Shown piece after piece: positions 26,063 through 36,062 of a stretch of 64,000 nucleotides of DNA; the first letter of the stretch is position 1, and every line of letters starts with the position of its first letter. The position numbers and the translations under genes were made by a program. The notes below the pieces were generated by a model. That model did no database searches and was not told the DNA's origin. It worked only from the letters and a program-made list of their open reading frames with translations. The stretch is taken from the NCBI RefSeq assembly GCF_028606985.1, contig NZ_CP117416.1, positions 968,001 through 1,032,000 on the forward strand, in the 5' to 3' direction. Source of the DNA: Paenibacillus kyungheensis (GTDB lineage: Bacteria; Bacillota; Bacilli; Paenibacillales; Paenibacillaceae).

Positions 26063-27452
26063 ATATTGCATCCCCACTATCACTTTTTTTCTCTAACAAG
26101 TTTAATTTTTCAAAATAATCGACAATAGCTTCTTGAGTATCACGGTCAAAAATAATACCTCTAATTTCAAATTCAATAAATAAATTTTTAAGTCTAATTT
26201 TTGATTCATCTTTAATTATGAGTTTAGTTAAAAATAACAGATAATCTGTATCTAAAATCAACATTTTTCCTGATCTTCCCCGTGATTTTAAAAATGTCTT
26301 TTGACAGAAGTTAACAAACCATTGTTTATACTTATTATAAGGTCCAGATCTCGCTTCGACGAATTGATGATCAATCATATTAAATAGCAAATAAAGTGTA
26401 TTTAGTACAGGTAAATCATATGGTTCAGAAATGGTTCCTAATAGTTCCCATTTACTATCGTGTGACAATTTTTCTTTATATTCTTCAATTAAAGTAATAA
26501 TTTGATCATTAAGTATATCTTGTTCTTCTGAAGACATTGAATAAATTTCCTCAGCAATCTTTTGATACGAAAATATGACTGAATCTTGTTCAGCGTGCGA
26601 GTCCTCATTAGACATAGTGAAATTAAGCATTTTCAAAAAGTTAATATGTGTGAAAGTTTGATCAATTAAACTCTCCAAATTTTTCCAACCATACTCATAA
26701 CTGATTCTTGTTTTAGATAACCGCTCTTCATTTTCAAAAGTAAAGTATACAGGACGTATGTTTTTTTCTATAGGTTTGAATAATGATTCGTTTCTAATAG
26801 AAAATTGAGTGATGTAGAAAAAATAATAATAAGCAATCAATTGGTCGACTTGAGTAGTAAACAATTCATTTTTACTTATAAGCCATTTAAAATCTTGTCT
26901 AAATAATTTGGATATATCAGGTAACATGGATATATAACTTTTATTTTTGATTTCACTATTAGTTAATTGGGGTAACGCTTTAAATAAAAGCTTACTCATA
27001 ACATCTGAATATTCTTGTTGATCTGATTCAATTATCCAAGCATTTTCTGAATCCCATAAAATGTTATAAAGAAAAATAGCTAAGCGTTTATTCTCATTCC
27101 CTTTAGTATGGATATAATACAAAGTTTGGGGGTGGAATAAATAAAGTTGATTATTCTCGTCCAAAAATAAGGTTTTGATTATTTGTTTAAACTCACTGCG
27201 TTGATTTATATCTTGAAAAGTAATGGAATCTACTACTTTGTTAATAAGTTGATCAGTATCAACAACTTCTAATACTTTCTTTTTTCCAACTAATCGAATA
27301 AACTCACCAGTTACTTCTCTTAAATTATAATGATTATCTTTAAAGTTAGTATTATAAGGAAGAAATTCTAATTCTGTCTTTGGATTATGTTTGATAGAAG
27401 TATCAAATTTAAAGTTTTTTTTGATAGCTTCTATATTCAGTTGATATACCAT
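26043..27452 (-). CDS. dptG: DptG, phosphorothioate-dependent restriction subunit
   Basis: A 469-residue protein of the DptG family, identified mainly by size and by its place between dptF and dptH. The start MVYQLNIEAIKKNFKFDT lies 10 nt after a GGAG that sits in the dptF stop region; longer in-frame starts fall inside dptF. The sequence is largely helical and acidic, with no nucleotide-binding motif. DptG is required for restriction together with DptF and DptH, probably as an assembly or DNA-contact subunit. Four bases separate it from dptF, and it overlaps dptH by 20 nt, showing tight co-translation. Confidence 0.85.
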   Translation of the reverse strand: MVYQLNIEAIKKNFKFDTSIKHNPKTELEFLPYNTNFKDNHYNLREVTGEFIRLVGKKKVLEVVDTDQLINKVVDSITFQDINQRSEFKQIIKTLFLDENNQLYLFHPQTLYYIHTKGNENKRLAIFLYNILWDSENAWIIESDQQEYSDVMSKLLFKALPQLTNSEIKNKSYISMLPDISKLFRQDFKWLISKNELFTTQVDQLIAYYYFFYITQFSIRNESLFKPIEKNIRPVYFTFENEERLSKTRISYEYGWKNLESLIDQTFTHINFLKMLNFTMSNEDSHAEQDSVIFSYQKIAEEIYSMSSEEQDILNDQIITLIEEYKEKLSHDSKWELLGTISEPYDLPVLNTLYLLFNMIDHQFVEARSGPYNKYKQWFVNFCQKTFLKSRGRSGKMLILDTDYLLFLTKLIIKDESKIRLKNLFIEFEIRGIIFDRDTQEAIVDYFEKLNLLEKKSDSGDAIYVKAFL

Positions 27453-27456
27453 GCAC

Positions 27457-29262
27457 TCACATCTCCATGAAAGAGTATTTATCAAACGTTTTATCGTACT
27501 TCAAAACATAACGAGTAGATTTACCAAATTGTTTACTTTCAAAAATAATTTCTTCACTTTGATTACTTGAACTACTAAGGTTATCGATAAATTCTACAAA
27601 TTTGATAAATTGAAATTTATCTTTTTTATTGGGACGATAGCCATTTTTAATACGAATCAATAGTGCATATAATGAAAAATCAATATCTATAGAAGGAATA
27701 GAAGCTTCATCTATATAATGAGTATTTTTAGTTTTAAAATTCAAGGTTAACATCGGTAAAAACTTATATAAATCTTTTTCTGGATTTATATCATTTTTTT
27801 TAATATAAGGTTCAATATCTAATTTTTGTAATGCATAATATTGCGTTTGAGGTTGTCCAATCTGCACATAAATTAAAGCAGAACTACCTTCACCATTCCA
27901 TTTGTAAATTGCTTGACTTACTTCTTCACGATATAGTTGAGATAGTTTACTAATATCTTTTTTATTCCAATAAAATAGATAGCGCATAAATTCTTGATAC
28001 GTATTATCTTTAAAAGAATCATGAATTTCGTTCGGAATAAGATAATAAAGATATACAAACAATTTAGTTAAAATTTGTTTGAACTTTTGATCTTTATCTA
28101 ATTGATTTCTCCAAGGCGAATTAGGAATTAATGATCTTGCAAAATAAGGTAACTGGTTGATAGTAATATGTTTTTCGAATAATTCTGAACCATCTTTACA
28201 AGATTTAAATTCGATCAAATAATCATCTAATTTTTCTGTTCTCAAACGTGTTGGATTGATTTGATGAATGGCTTGATGAATTGGAGAAGCATCAAATTTT
28301 TCAAATAATTGAAAAGGTAATAAACAAGTTGTATACGTTCTGAAATCTTGATTATTAACGATGTCTAAAATTTGTGTATGATTTAGGTTTTCCATAGAAG
28401 ATGGAACTAAAATATTATATACAAAATCGAGTAAAGCACGTGTAGATATGATCAATTTTTCTTTGACCATAGATTGAATGAGTAGGCTAATAATTTGATC
28501 TTGAACATCATCCTGTTGAAATAACTCATAATTTTGAATGATGGGATTTTTAGCAGAAGATTCTTTATCTTCTTGTAGATCATTCAAATAAGCTTGATAA
28601 AAAGGATTTGTATCTGTTAGTTGAGTAATCTTTTGAAATAATCCTTTAATGTAATCAGATTTCGGACCTTCTTCAGTAAGCTGGTACATATGATAATCAC
28701 TAAAATTAATATATTTGAACAAGTGATCGTCTGCGCATAGTTCATCTTCAATGACTGATTCAAGTATCTTCTTCTGGTAGACATACTCACGTAATCGACT
28801 AAAGGATTTACCTTCTTCTGAATCAATAAAATTGTTTAATGCACCTAAATTAATAGCTAATACCATATTTTTTGTACTATTTAACTCTAAACCTTCATCA
28901 GAAAAAGGATGCAGTACATGTGCTAACGTTTCAATAGACGTTTTACGAGGAGAAAAACTTTCTGTTGCATCATTGTGTAGATAGAATATATTTTCATCAT
29001 TTAAAAAATCATATTTGTTTTTTAAATAAGAAAGGATATGAGATTTACCATCTCCAACACCGCCACAAACTAGAATAAGTTGAGCAGCAGGAGAAGAATA
29101 GGCTTCATTAATATGTTTTTCTAATTCTTCTTCTACTGGTCGTTGAATATGCATGTATTTTTTGAAATCACTAAAATGTTCTAAATTTTCTACAGCTTCT
29201 TTTGATGATTGTTTACATCTTTTTAGCATATCAATAAAATGTATTGGAATATTAGTCTCCAT
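27457..29262 (-). CDS. dptF: DptF, P-loop ATPase of phosphorothioate-dependent restriction
   Basis: A 601-residue protein, first gene of the leftward operon, with GGAGG 7 nt before ATG. AQLILVCGGVGDGKSHILSY, with Walker A GGVGDGKS at about residues 66-73, identifies the nucleotide-binding domain. DptF-type proteins recognise or process unmodified DNA together with DptG and DptH. The operon order F-G-H is canonical. Downstream, however, the unit extends into SIR2, GHKL and methyltransferase-like genes. Confidence 0.9.
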   Translation of the reverse strand: METNIPIHFIDMLKRCKQSSKEAVENLEHFSDFKKYMHIQRPVEEELEKHINEAYSSPAAQLILVCGGVGDGKSHILSYLKNKYDFLNDENIFYLHNDATESFSPRKTSIETLAHVLHPFSDEGLELNSTKNMVLAINLGALNNFIDSEEGKSFSRLREYVYQKKILESVIEDELCADDHLFKYINFSDYHMYQLTEEGPKSDYIKGLFQKITQLTDTNPFYQAYLNDLQEDKESSAKNPIIQNYELFQQDDVQDQIISLLIQSMVKEKLIISTRALLDFVYNILVPSSMENLNHTQILDIVNNQDFRTYTTCLLPFQLFEKFDASPIHQAIHQINPTRLRTEKLDDYLIEFKSCKDGSELFEKHITINQLPYFARSLIPNSPWRNQLDKDQKFKQILTKLFVYLYYLIPNEIHDSFKDNTYQEFMRYLFYWNKKDISKLSQLYREEVSQAIYKWNGEGSSALIYVQIGQPQTQYYALQKLDIEPYIKKNDINPEKDLYKFLPMLTLNFKTKNTHYIDEASIPSIDIDFSLYALLIRIKNGYRPNKKDKFQFIKFVEFIDNLSSSSNQSEEIIFESKQFGKSTRYVLKYDKTFDKYSFMEM

Positions 29263-29579
29263 TCAGTATCCTCCAAATAGTAATCTTTATTCTTTCTAGA
29301 TTTTATAATTAAGTATTTAATAGTCATATTAATTTTATATTGGTACTTAGGGCGTAGGTCGCTAGTTGCTACTAACTTTTTTATTGTATCCTTTTTAATT
29401 GGAAATGGGAATCCAATTTTATGTGAAATTTTTCTATAGCATACAAAAACATTTGAAAATGAGTAATTGTTCATAATGATTAATTCTATAACTACTTAGA
29501 TTTGCATTATTTCAGTCTCAATTGTAGTGTGAAAGTGTAATGATTAATTAAAAGATATGACAACTTAGGGAGAATTGCT
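29263..29579. promoter_or_regulatory. Divergent promoter region between dptF and the McrB-like gene
   Basis: About 317 bp of AT-rich DNA that must hold promoters for both the leftward dpt operon and the rightward McrBC-like pair. A leftward candidate -10, TAAAAT, follows ATGACT by 16 bp near 29300-29330. No strong rightward promoter could be fixed, and no copy of the dndB palindrome is present. Short frames here lack support. Confidence 0.4.
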
Positions 29580-31817
29580 ATGACCTTACCAATAGAGCTT
29601 CAAAATATTTTTATACACAAACAAAAATCTTATAAAATGGTCTTAATTCTTGTACTAATAGAAGAAATAAAATCAACACGTTTAAGAGAAGTATCACTAA
29701 CTAAAATAAAAGAACGTTTTTTAGCTTATTTTCAAGAGCGTGAAGCCAATAATCTACCTGTAGATGCACCGCCTTCACGTATGGCGTTTCGCTGGGCAGA
29801 TCTGCCACTAAATCGAGTTCAGTATATGATAGATTCTCAGATCGAAGCCCTCTCATCTATTCTCGATCATCCTAACGGCAGTTACACATTAGGCTTCAAG
29901 CAAGAGTATTATGATCGGTGGGATCAGTCTGTTCTGGATGAATTGTATCAGTACGCACAGGACGAACTGGATACGTACTACGCACCGCCTCAATCGGATT
30001 TTTCTCTCCGCGAAGACTTATTGAACATCATGTCATCGTACACTCAAGCCAAAGCTCAACCGCTTACTGGGCATCCGCTTGCTGAATATGTGCGTAAGAC
30101 AGTACCAGAACATCTCAAGTCACTACCGTTTATCCATAATCACTTCAAAGTGCAAGGATCGGTAGGGCGGGGGAATTGGGCGACCATTCCGTGGTTAGCA
30201 GTAATGTATCCACAGATTACAGATACGATTCAGCGCGGGGTATATGTGGCGTATTTATTTTCTGCTGATATGCAGCATGTGTATTTGACACTGAATCAAG
30301 GATTGGGTGAAGCACGTAGTCATCTGGGACGAGCAGAGAGTACAACCTTTCTACAAGAACGTACAAAAGAGATACGTGCGCAGTTACCGGAGAATCGGAT
30401 GAATCGATCAGATGATATTGAACTTAATGATGGACGATTAGGCGATGATTACCAGACGTCGACGATTGCTTATTTCCACTATGAACGGGAGCATATGCCC
30501 GATAATGAACAGTTGATCACCGATCTATGGGATGCGATGGATAGTTATATGTTCTATATCGAGAGTCAGGCGATCACTCCAAATACAGTCTGGACTACAG
30601 TTGTACATGATGAAGAGAGTGACGAAGATTTCTCTACACAGATTCGCGATCGGGATGTACAGGAGACACTAAGTAATATCCGCGAATACATCGCCCAACG
30701 TGGATTCTACTTCCCAGCCCACTTAATCGACAACTTCTACCTCTCGCTCAAAGCACGTCCGTTTGTTATTCTCGCAGGCATCTCCGGCACAGGGAAGACG
30801 CGGTTGATTCGTTTGTTCGCTGAAGCGGTTGGGGCAACTGCGCTGAACGGGCAATTTCGGTTGATTCCTGTACGTCCAGATTGGAGTGATCCGACCGATC
30901 TGATCGGGTACAAAGATTTGTCTGGCACCTTCAAGCCAGGCCCGCTCACATCAGTGATTACCGAAGCATCTCAACCGGAGAATCGGAACAAGCCTTATTT
31001 TATCTGTCTGGATGAAATGAATCTGGCACGAGTCGAGCATTATTTTAGCGATATTTTGAGTCTATTGGAGACACAATCGTGGCAGGGCAGACATATTGTC
31101 ACGGATCCAGTGATTCCAGCAGCTACGTTAGAATTGGAAAGCGATCTAGAGCGATATGGGAATCTGGGTATACCGGAAAATGTATATCTGATCGGAACCG
31201 TTAATATGGATGAGACGACCTATCCATTTAGCAAAAAGGTGCTCGATCGGGCGAATACGCTGGAATTTAACTCTATTGATCTGATGCAGTTACCCAAGTT
31301 GCGTGAGGAGAGCCAGCAGGTGGTAGAAGCTGTACCGGTGGAGCAGTCTTTTTTACGTGCAGATTATTTGCAGTTGATCGATGCTTATGACCATTATGCA
31401 GATTTGATCACCCGCACCACTGAGCGATTGGTAACCGTGAACGAGATACTGGAAGATATTCATGCGCATGTAGGATTTCGGATACGAGATGCCGTATGCT
31501 TTTATGTGATCTATAATGAACGTTTTGGATTGATGAGTGAAGCAGAAGCGTTTGATCTACAGATCATGCAGAAGATTTTGCAACGTATCCAAGGGAGTCA
31601 GTCTGGAGTACGGCGTGTATTGGTGAAGCTGTTACGTCTGTGCTTACAAGATAGTGTACGTATTCCGTCACCGATGGAAGATGATGATGTCTTCTGGGCA
31701 CAATGGGATCGCGGAAATACACCGCCACAGGCGACCTATCCGCAGACAGCGCATAAGCTGGTGGATATGATTGTGAGGTTAGATGAAGATGGATTCACAT
31801 CCTACTGGATTTCTTAA
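29580..31817 (+). CDS. McrB-like AAA+ restriction subunit with MrcB N-terminal domain
   Basis: A 745-residue protein; AGGGAG precedes the ATG. About residues 130-300 match the MrcB-like N-terminal domain (DUF3578) with VQGSVGRGNWATIPWLA and YLTLNQGLGEAR. The AAA+ motor follows: Walker A AGISGTGKTRLI near 399, Walker B CLDEMNLARVEHY near 477, and LIGTVNMDETTYPFSKKVLDRA as sensor and arginine-finger region. McrB-type motors translocate along DNA after recognising a modified or foreign mark and activate a partner nuclease. The partner gene overlaps by 35 bp. The first ~55 codons are much more AT-rich than the rest, suggesting a mosaic join. Confidence 0.85.
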   Translation: MTLPIELQNIFIHKQKSYKMVLILVLIEEIKSTRLREVSLTKIKERFLAYFQEREANNLPVDAPPSRMAFRWADLPLNRVQYMIDSQIEALSSILDHPNGSYTLGFKQEYYDRWDQSVLDELYQYAQDELDTYYAPPQSDFSLREDLLNIMSSYTQAKAQPLTGHPLAEYVRKTVPEHLKSLPFIHNHFKVQGSVGRGNWATIPWLAVMYPQITDTIQRGVYVAYLFSADMQHVYLTLNQGLGEARSHLGRAESTTFLQERTKEIRAQLPENRMNRSDDIELNDGRLGDDYQTSTIAYFHYEREHMPDNEQLITDLWDAMDSYMFYIESQAITPNTVWTTVVHDEESDEDFSTQIRDRDVQETLSNIREYIAQRGFYFPAHLIDNFYLSLKARPFVILAGISGTGKTRLIRLFAEAVGATALNGQFRLIPVRPDWSDPTDLIGYKDLSGTFKPGPLTSVITEASQPENRNKPYFICLDEMNLARVEHYFSDILSLLETQSWQGRHIVTDPVIPAATLELESDLERYGNLGIPENVYLIGTVNMDETTYPFSKKVLDRANTLEFNSIDLMQLPKLREESQQVVEAVPVEQSFLRADYLQLIDAYDHYADLITRTTERLVTVNEILEDIHAHVGFRIRDAVCFYVIYNERFGLMSEAEAFDLQIMQKILQRIQGSQSGVRRVLVKLLRLCLQDSVRIPSPMEDDDVFWAQWDRGNTPPQATYPQTAHKLVDMIVRLDEDGFTSYWIS

Positions 31818-34233
31818 TCAGAGTACCGAACTGTTAGAAGTGAAGTGTAGTATCGGGACGATCTATATCAAAGGCAAACCGTATCATCCGGTAGTGGAGA
31901 CATTGCAATTGCATCGCGATCAGGGCGAATGGGTGAATGCGCATCTAATCTGTCGTTCACTCTCGCCTGAGGTGACAATAGACGATATCTCTGTATTTTC
32001 ACCAACTGCAAATCAATTGATTCGATGGGACGGGACTACACCGTCTTTTCCTTGTTTTTACGAGCAACAGAACTACGAATTTGTGCTGATTAAGTCAGAT
32101 GATATGCAGTTACCTGTTCAATTTCATCATGATAATCTGGCGATTCGTGAAGCGGTTACGCCTAAGGGTGAGCAGGTCTTATCTGGCATTTTGAATTTTA
32201 AAAATGAAGTCGGTTTTACAGAGTTGGAATTGCGTAGCGGAGGACAGCGGTTGATAACGATCGAACTGGAAATTTTCCCGTCCAAGCTGGATTACAAGCA
32301 AGATTATATCCAGTTGCTACGTGAAGTGAATGAGCAGGTGTACAATTTATCGTTTGATTTTCTCAAGCGGACATATCAGTCGGTTCGTATTCGAGATACA
32401 CAGCATCAGAGTTTGAGTGAATTTTTTGCATTGATTACGCATCTTTTTCACCAGATGGAGATTGCGATGGAACGGATTAATCGGCAACCTCATCATAAGC
32501 TGGACAAATCTTTAGAACGTAAGCCTGCCTCACGGGTCAAGCGAGGAAGTAATCGCAACAATGCGTATCTTGCAAGACATCCGCAGTATTTAGAACAGGA
32601 CTCTGTGCATGGATGGTTACCGATAGGAGCAGAACGCTACCAGCCGACCCATTTACTAGATACGATCAAGCATATCTCTTATGATACTGCAGAGAACCGT
32701 TTTCTACGCTGGATGTTAGAGCGCATATTGAGCAAGTTACAGCAATTACAAGAACAGTATAGCCAGTTAACCAGACCGCAGAATTTCCGTAGCCGGGCGT
32801 ATGATCCTGTGTTTGTAAAGCGTGTTAACCAGATGATCTCGCGGTTAGAGCAGTTATTATCGTTAGAATGGCTACAACAGATTTCACCGATACGGCAAAT
32901 GAGTACAAGTCTGGTTCTGCAGATGGCGCCAGGATATCGGGAAATGTATCGTTATTATCTTTTGCTTCTCAAAGGGTTATCGATCCAGAGTGATCTATTA
33001 CGGCTTTCGATGAAAGATATTGCAGAAATCTATGAATACTGGTGCTTTTTGAAATTAAACGAATTGCTGAGTCGTAAATATCCATTAATTAAGCAAAATC
33101 TGATCAGGCTCAACCATAGCGGATTATTTGTCACATTAGGTCGAGGGCAACAATCTCGTATGGAATATTTGAATCCGCGTAATAACGAGACATTCGTGCT
33201 GTATTATAACAGTCTACCAAGCAAAGAGCTCACTCCGACGTTGCCACAGCGACCGGATAATGTGCTTTCTTTAATGAAAGTAGATGCTGGACAGAAAAAA
33301 GAATACAGCTTTATTTTCGATGCCAAATACAAGTTGAACGCCGCTGTAGAAGGTTCACCGTATGCTTCTGCGTACCAATATCCTGGGCCACAGGAAGAAG
33401 ATATTAACACAATGCATCGTTATCGGGATGCGATTGTACATTCGTCTGCTGGTGAGAAGTATGAACGCAGTATGTTTGGCGCGTATGTATTATTTCCGTA
33501 TGGAAATGAAGAGCAATTTCGTGAACACCACTTTTACCGTAGTATTCGCAAGTTAAATGTAGGGGCGTTACCTTTTTTGCCGAATGCGACTACGCTGGTG
33601 GAACAATTTCTAGATGAATTGATTCAAGATAGCCCGGAAAAAGCCTACGAACGTTCTACAGCACCGCGCGGAACGAAAGCATATTACCAGAACAAATTGC
33701 TAGATAAAAATATGCTGGTGGGATCGGTACGTGGACCGGAGCAACTTCAGATTGCACTGGCAGAACAGTTCTATCATGTGCCACTGGCTAACTTTGTGGA
33801 TACACAGGTGATTACGCAGATAGAGTATGTAGCAATGTGTGAATCTAGACGAAAGTTTGAATCCCTCGGTAGAACGGGTATAAGCTATTATGGCAAAGTA
33901 GACAGATGGGATATCGTCAAGCGATCTGATATTACTGAGATTCCTACTAATCCGCAGAAAGCGAATCTTTTATATGTAAAATTCACAGTGACACGTTGGG
34001 AAGAACGGACAAGTCCTATTTTACTAGCAGGTCAGGGTATCTATACATTGTTATATACAAGTAAATATATGTTTGATCGTGCAGAAGAATTAGCTGAATT
34101 ACGATTAGAATCGGAAGCAGATCTAGCCTCATGGCGCGAAAAGCGTAGACAAGGCAAAGTGAAAGTGGAACTTGATAACAATTATGTCGATCTAGCTGAA
34201 CATGTGCTTGATGTAAGAATAGATGAAGAGTAA
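31783..34233 (+). CDS. McrC-like nuclease partner (DUF2357 with PD-(D/E)XK domain)
   Basis: An 816-residue protein whose ATG lies 35 bp inside the McrB-like gene, after GAGG, so the two are co-translated. The N-terminal half is of the DUF2357 type found beside McrB-like motors. YSFIFDAKYKL near residue 512 supplies the D-x-K strand of a PD-(D/E)XK nuclease core, with nearby acidic residues upstream. The long C-terminal part (about 600-816) has no catalytic motif and may contact DNA or the motor. The pair resembles modification-dependent or LlaJI-like restriction systems. No methyltransferase is adjacent, so a type IV-like mode is more likely. Confidence 0.78.
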   Translation: MKMDSHPTGFLNQSTELLEVKCSIGTIYIKGKPYHPVVETLQLHRDQGEWVNAHLICRSLSPEVTIDDISVFSPTANQLIRWDGTTPSFPCFYEQQNYEFVLIKSDDMQLPVQFHHDNLAIREAVTPKGEQVLSGILNFKNEVGFTELELRSGGQRLITIELEIFPSKLDYKQDYIQLLREVNEQVYNLSFDFLKRTYQSVRIRDTQHQSLSEFFALITHLFHQMEIAMERINRQPHHKLDKSLERKPASRVKRGSNRNNAYLARHPQYLEQDSVHGWLPIGAERYQPTHLLDTIKHISYDTAENRFLRWMLERILSKLQQLQEQYSQLTRPQNFRSRAYDPVFVKRVNQMISRLEQLLSLEWLQQISPIRQMSTSLVLQMAPGYREMYRYYLLLLKGLSIQSDLLRLSMKDIAEIYEYWCFLKLNELLSRKYPLIKQNLIRLNHSGLFVTLGRGQQSRMEYLNPRNNETFVLYYNSLPSKELTPTLPQRPDNVLSLMKVDAGQKKEYSFIFDAKYKLNAAVEGSPYASAYQYPGPQEEDINTMHRYRDAIVHSSAGEKYERSMFGAYVLFPYGNEEQFREHHFYRSIRKLNVGALPFLPNATTLVEQFLDELIQDSPEKAYERSTAPRGTKAYYQNKLLDKNMLVGSVRGPEQLQIALAEQFYHVPLANFVDTQVITQIEYVAMCESRRKFESLGRTGISYYGKVDRWDIVKRSDITEIPTNPQKANLLYVKFTVTRWEERTSPILLAGQGIYTLLYTSKYMFDRAEELAELRLESEADLASWREKRRQGKVKVELDNNYVDLAEHVLDVRIDEE

Positions 34234-34266
34234 TGTATTAATCTAATCTTTGCTATATTGAAAAAT

Positions 34267-34322
34267 GTATACAAGTCATCTGCTAATGCTGTAACACTAA
34301 GCATGCAGATGACTTTTGTATT
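34267..34322 (+). terminator. Terminator closing the defence island
   Basis: ACAAGTCATCTGC pairs with GCAGATGACTTTTGT around a roughly 20-nt loop. It ends the McrBC-like operon and marks the right edge of the island. Confidence 0.8.
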
Positions 34323-34482
34323 GTCTATAAATGTAAGAAAATAGTAAATACCAACGCTTTTCATGAAAATTTAAAAAATAGTGAAAATCTAATGCATCTG
34401 TGCAAAAGAAGAAGTATAATTCTTGCAGTTAGCGTTGTATCTGGGTCAGTATAACCAGACTTATAAAGGAGGGAAGGCAGTC

Positions 34483-35769
34483 TTGAAACGTTTGATTTGG
34501 ATGGGAAGTTTATTTTATTTATTAATGGGTGCTATCAAAGTGACGGTGGCAGCGATTGTTACCGTATTATTGCCATTGTATGATCGGGATTATACAGATG
34601 CTGGAGCACTGATTTTTATAGAATTTGGAGCATCGATTATCGGGATGTTGATTCAACCGTGGTTAGCGAATCGAATATCGAAAAAAACAATGTTACATAT
34701 AGGCGCAATCGGTGTAGCTATTTGTTATATTTTGATCGCCTTTTTACCACCATGGTCGATCTTAATTGTCGGTATCGCTATTGCAGGATTTCTAGGCGGT
34801 ATTATTGAATCGGTGATTGCGGCTGTTATTTTGGAAGGATTACAATCCAATGCCGCGATTGCTATGAGTCGCTTAGAGATTGCATTTGGTGTAGGTTCAC
34901 TATTATTCCCATTAGCGATCGGTATGCTGGTGCGCTCAGGATTATGGAATTATGCGTTGCTTGGCATCGCTGTGTATTGCATCTTTTTATCTTTATTCGT
35001 ACGATTTAGCCGATTTGAAGGTGTAGAAGCGTTATTTTTGCCACGTCATTTGACCGATCTACCTCATGTCGTTCCAGCAACAGCAGCTTCTTCAGGGCCT
35101 GTAGGTGCTGTAGTAGCAGCGGCGGCAACCAATCATCCTTCTGCTCGTCTCAAGCGATTATGGGTCGGTGGCAGTCTGTTATTACCATCGTTTGTTTTTC
35201 TATTTTTCTTATACGGAGCAACCGATATCGGGTTAGTGAATTATTTGCCATCGCTGATGTTAGAGACAGGAATGGCAGATGCAGGCACAGCGCCGATCAG
35301 TGTTACAGTATTCTGGGCGGCTATGATTGTCGGACGGATGTTTGCCGGTTATGAAGCAGAACGTATCGGTTATCGTCGCTATTTATTTATTCATTGGAGC
35401 AGTATGATCGTATTGCTGTCTTTATTTGCACTGAATCGGAATCCGGTAATAAGTTATATTTTGATCGTATTATTAGGTCTGATGTTATCAGGTCTATACG
35501 TAGTCACACTGGTCTATATGAAAAAGTTAATGCCCAAAAATATTGCTCGTAATACCAGTATCGTTATGGCTGGTTGTGCGATTGGTGGAGGATTGTTCTC
35601 TGTTGTAGCAGGGCGTATGCTAGATACGTTATCTCCTTCTTATGTTCAATGGATGATGGCGATTGTTGCTTTATTCAGTCTGATTACTTATGTATTGTAT
35701 GCCAAAGAATCGAATATGCAGATCGAACAGACTGAATTGGCACCTACCGAGGGAACGATCAATTCCTAA
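34483..35769 (+). CDS. MFS transporter
   Basis: A 428-residue protein with 12 predicted helices, opening MKRLIWMGSLFYLLMGAIKV. The TTG start at 34483 lies 9 nt after AAAGGAGGG; an earlier in-frame TTG has no ribosome-binding site. The halves are joined by a poorly conserved alanine-rich loop (ATAASSGPVGAVVAAAA near residue 205). Loop motifs such as NRISKKTM and GYEAERIGYRRYL mark a major facilitator. It resembles sugar/fucose-permease-like or drug-efflux MFS proteins; the substrate is not evident and no regulator adjoins. Confidence 0.82.
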   Translation: MKRLIWMGSLFYLLMGAIKVTVAAIVTVLLPLYDRDYTDAGALIFIEFGASIIGMLIQPWLANRISKKTMLHIGAIGVAICYILIAFLPPWSILIVGIAIAGFLGGIIESVIAAVILEGLQSNAAIAMSRLEIAFGVGSLLFPLAIGMLVRSGLWNYALLGIAVYCIFLSLFVRFSRFEGVEALFLPRHLTDLPHVVPATAASSGPVGAVVAAAATNHPSARLKRLWVGGSLLLPSFVFLFFLYGATDIGLVNYLPSLMLETGMADAGTAPISVTVFWAAMIVGRMFAGYEAERIGYRRYLFIHWSSMIVLLSLFALNRNPVISYILIVLLGLMLSGLYVVTLVYMKKLMPKNIARNTSIVMAGCAIGGGLFSVVAGRMLDTLSPSYVQWMMAIVALFSLITYVLYAKESNMQIEQTELAPTEGTINS

Positions 35770-35787
35770 TAAACGAAATATAAAAAT

Positions 35788-35840
35788 GATAAAGCCAGTA
35801 TAGATGCGGACAATTGCCGTAACTATGCTGGCTTTTTTTC
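35788..35840 (+). terminator. Rho-independent terminator
   Basis: AAAGCCAGTATAG pairs with CTATGCTGGCTTT, followed by a run of T. It ends the MFS gene. Confidence 0.9.
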
Positions 35841-36062
35841 TAATATGTCAATCGTTACCGGTACGATATAAAAATAAGGAAAATCGCGCTAAATAAGATT
35901 CATATACCTAACATAAGGTAATACATACTATCACCTATAGTCTGGTATTAATTAGTCATTTTTACACAAAAAACTATATTTCTTGCAAAAGTTACTCTAT
36001 AATAGGTGAGTGTCCTAAAATAACATAATTTTACATTAATTAAGAAAGTGAGCTGATAATTA

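Noticed and set aside
29223-29474. An 83-residue reverse-strand frame overlapping the dptF start
   Set aside because: It overlaps the convincing dptF ribosome-binding site and start in another frame and has no RBS or recognisable domain.
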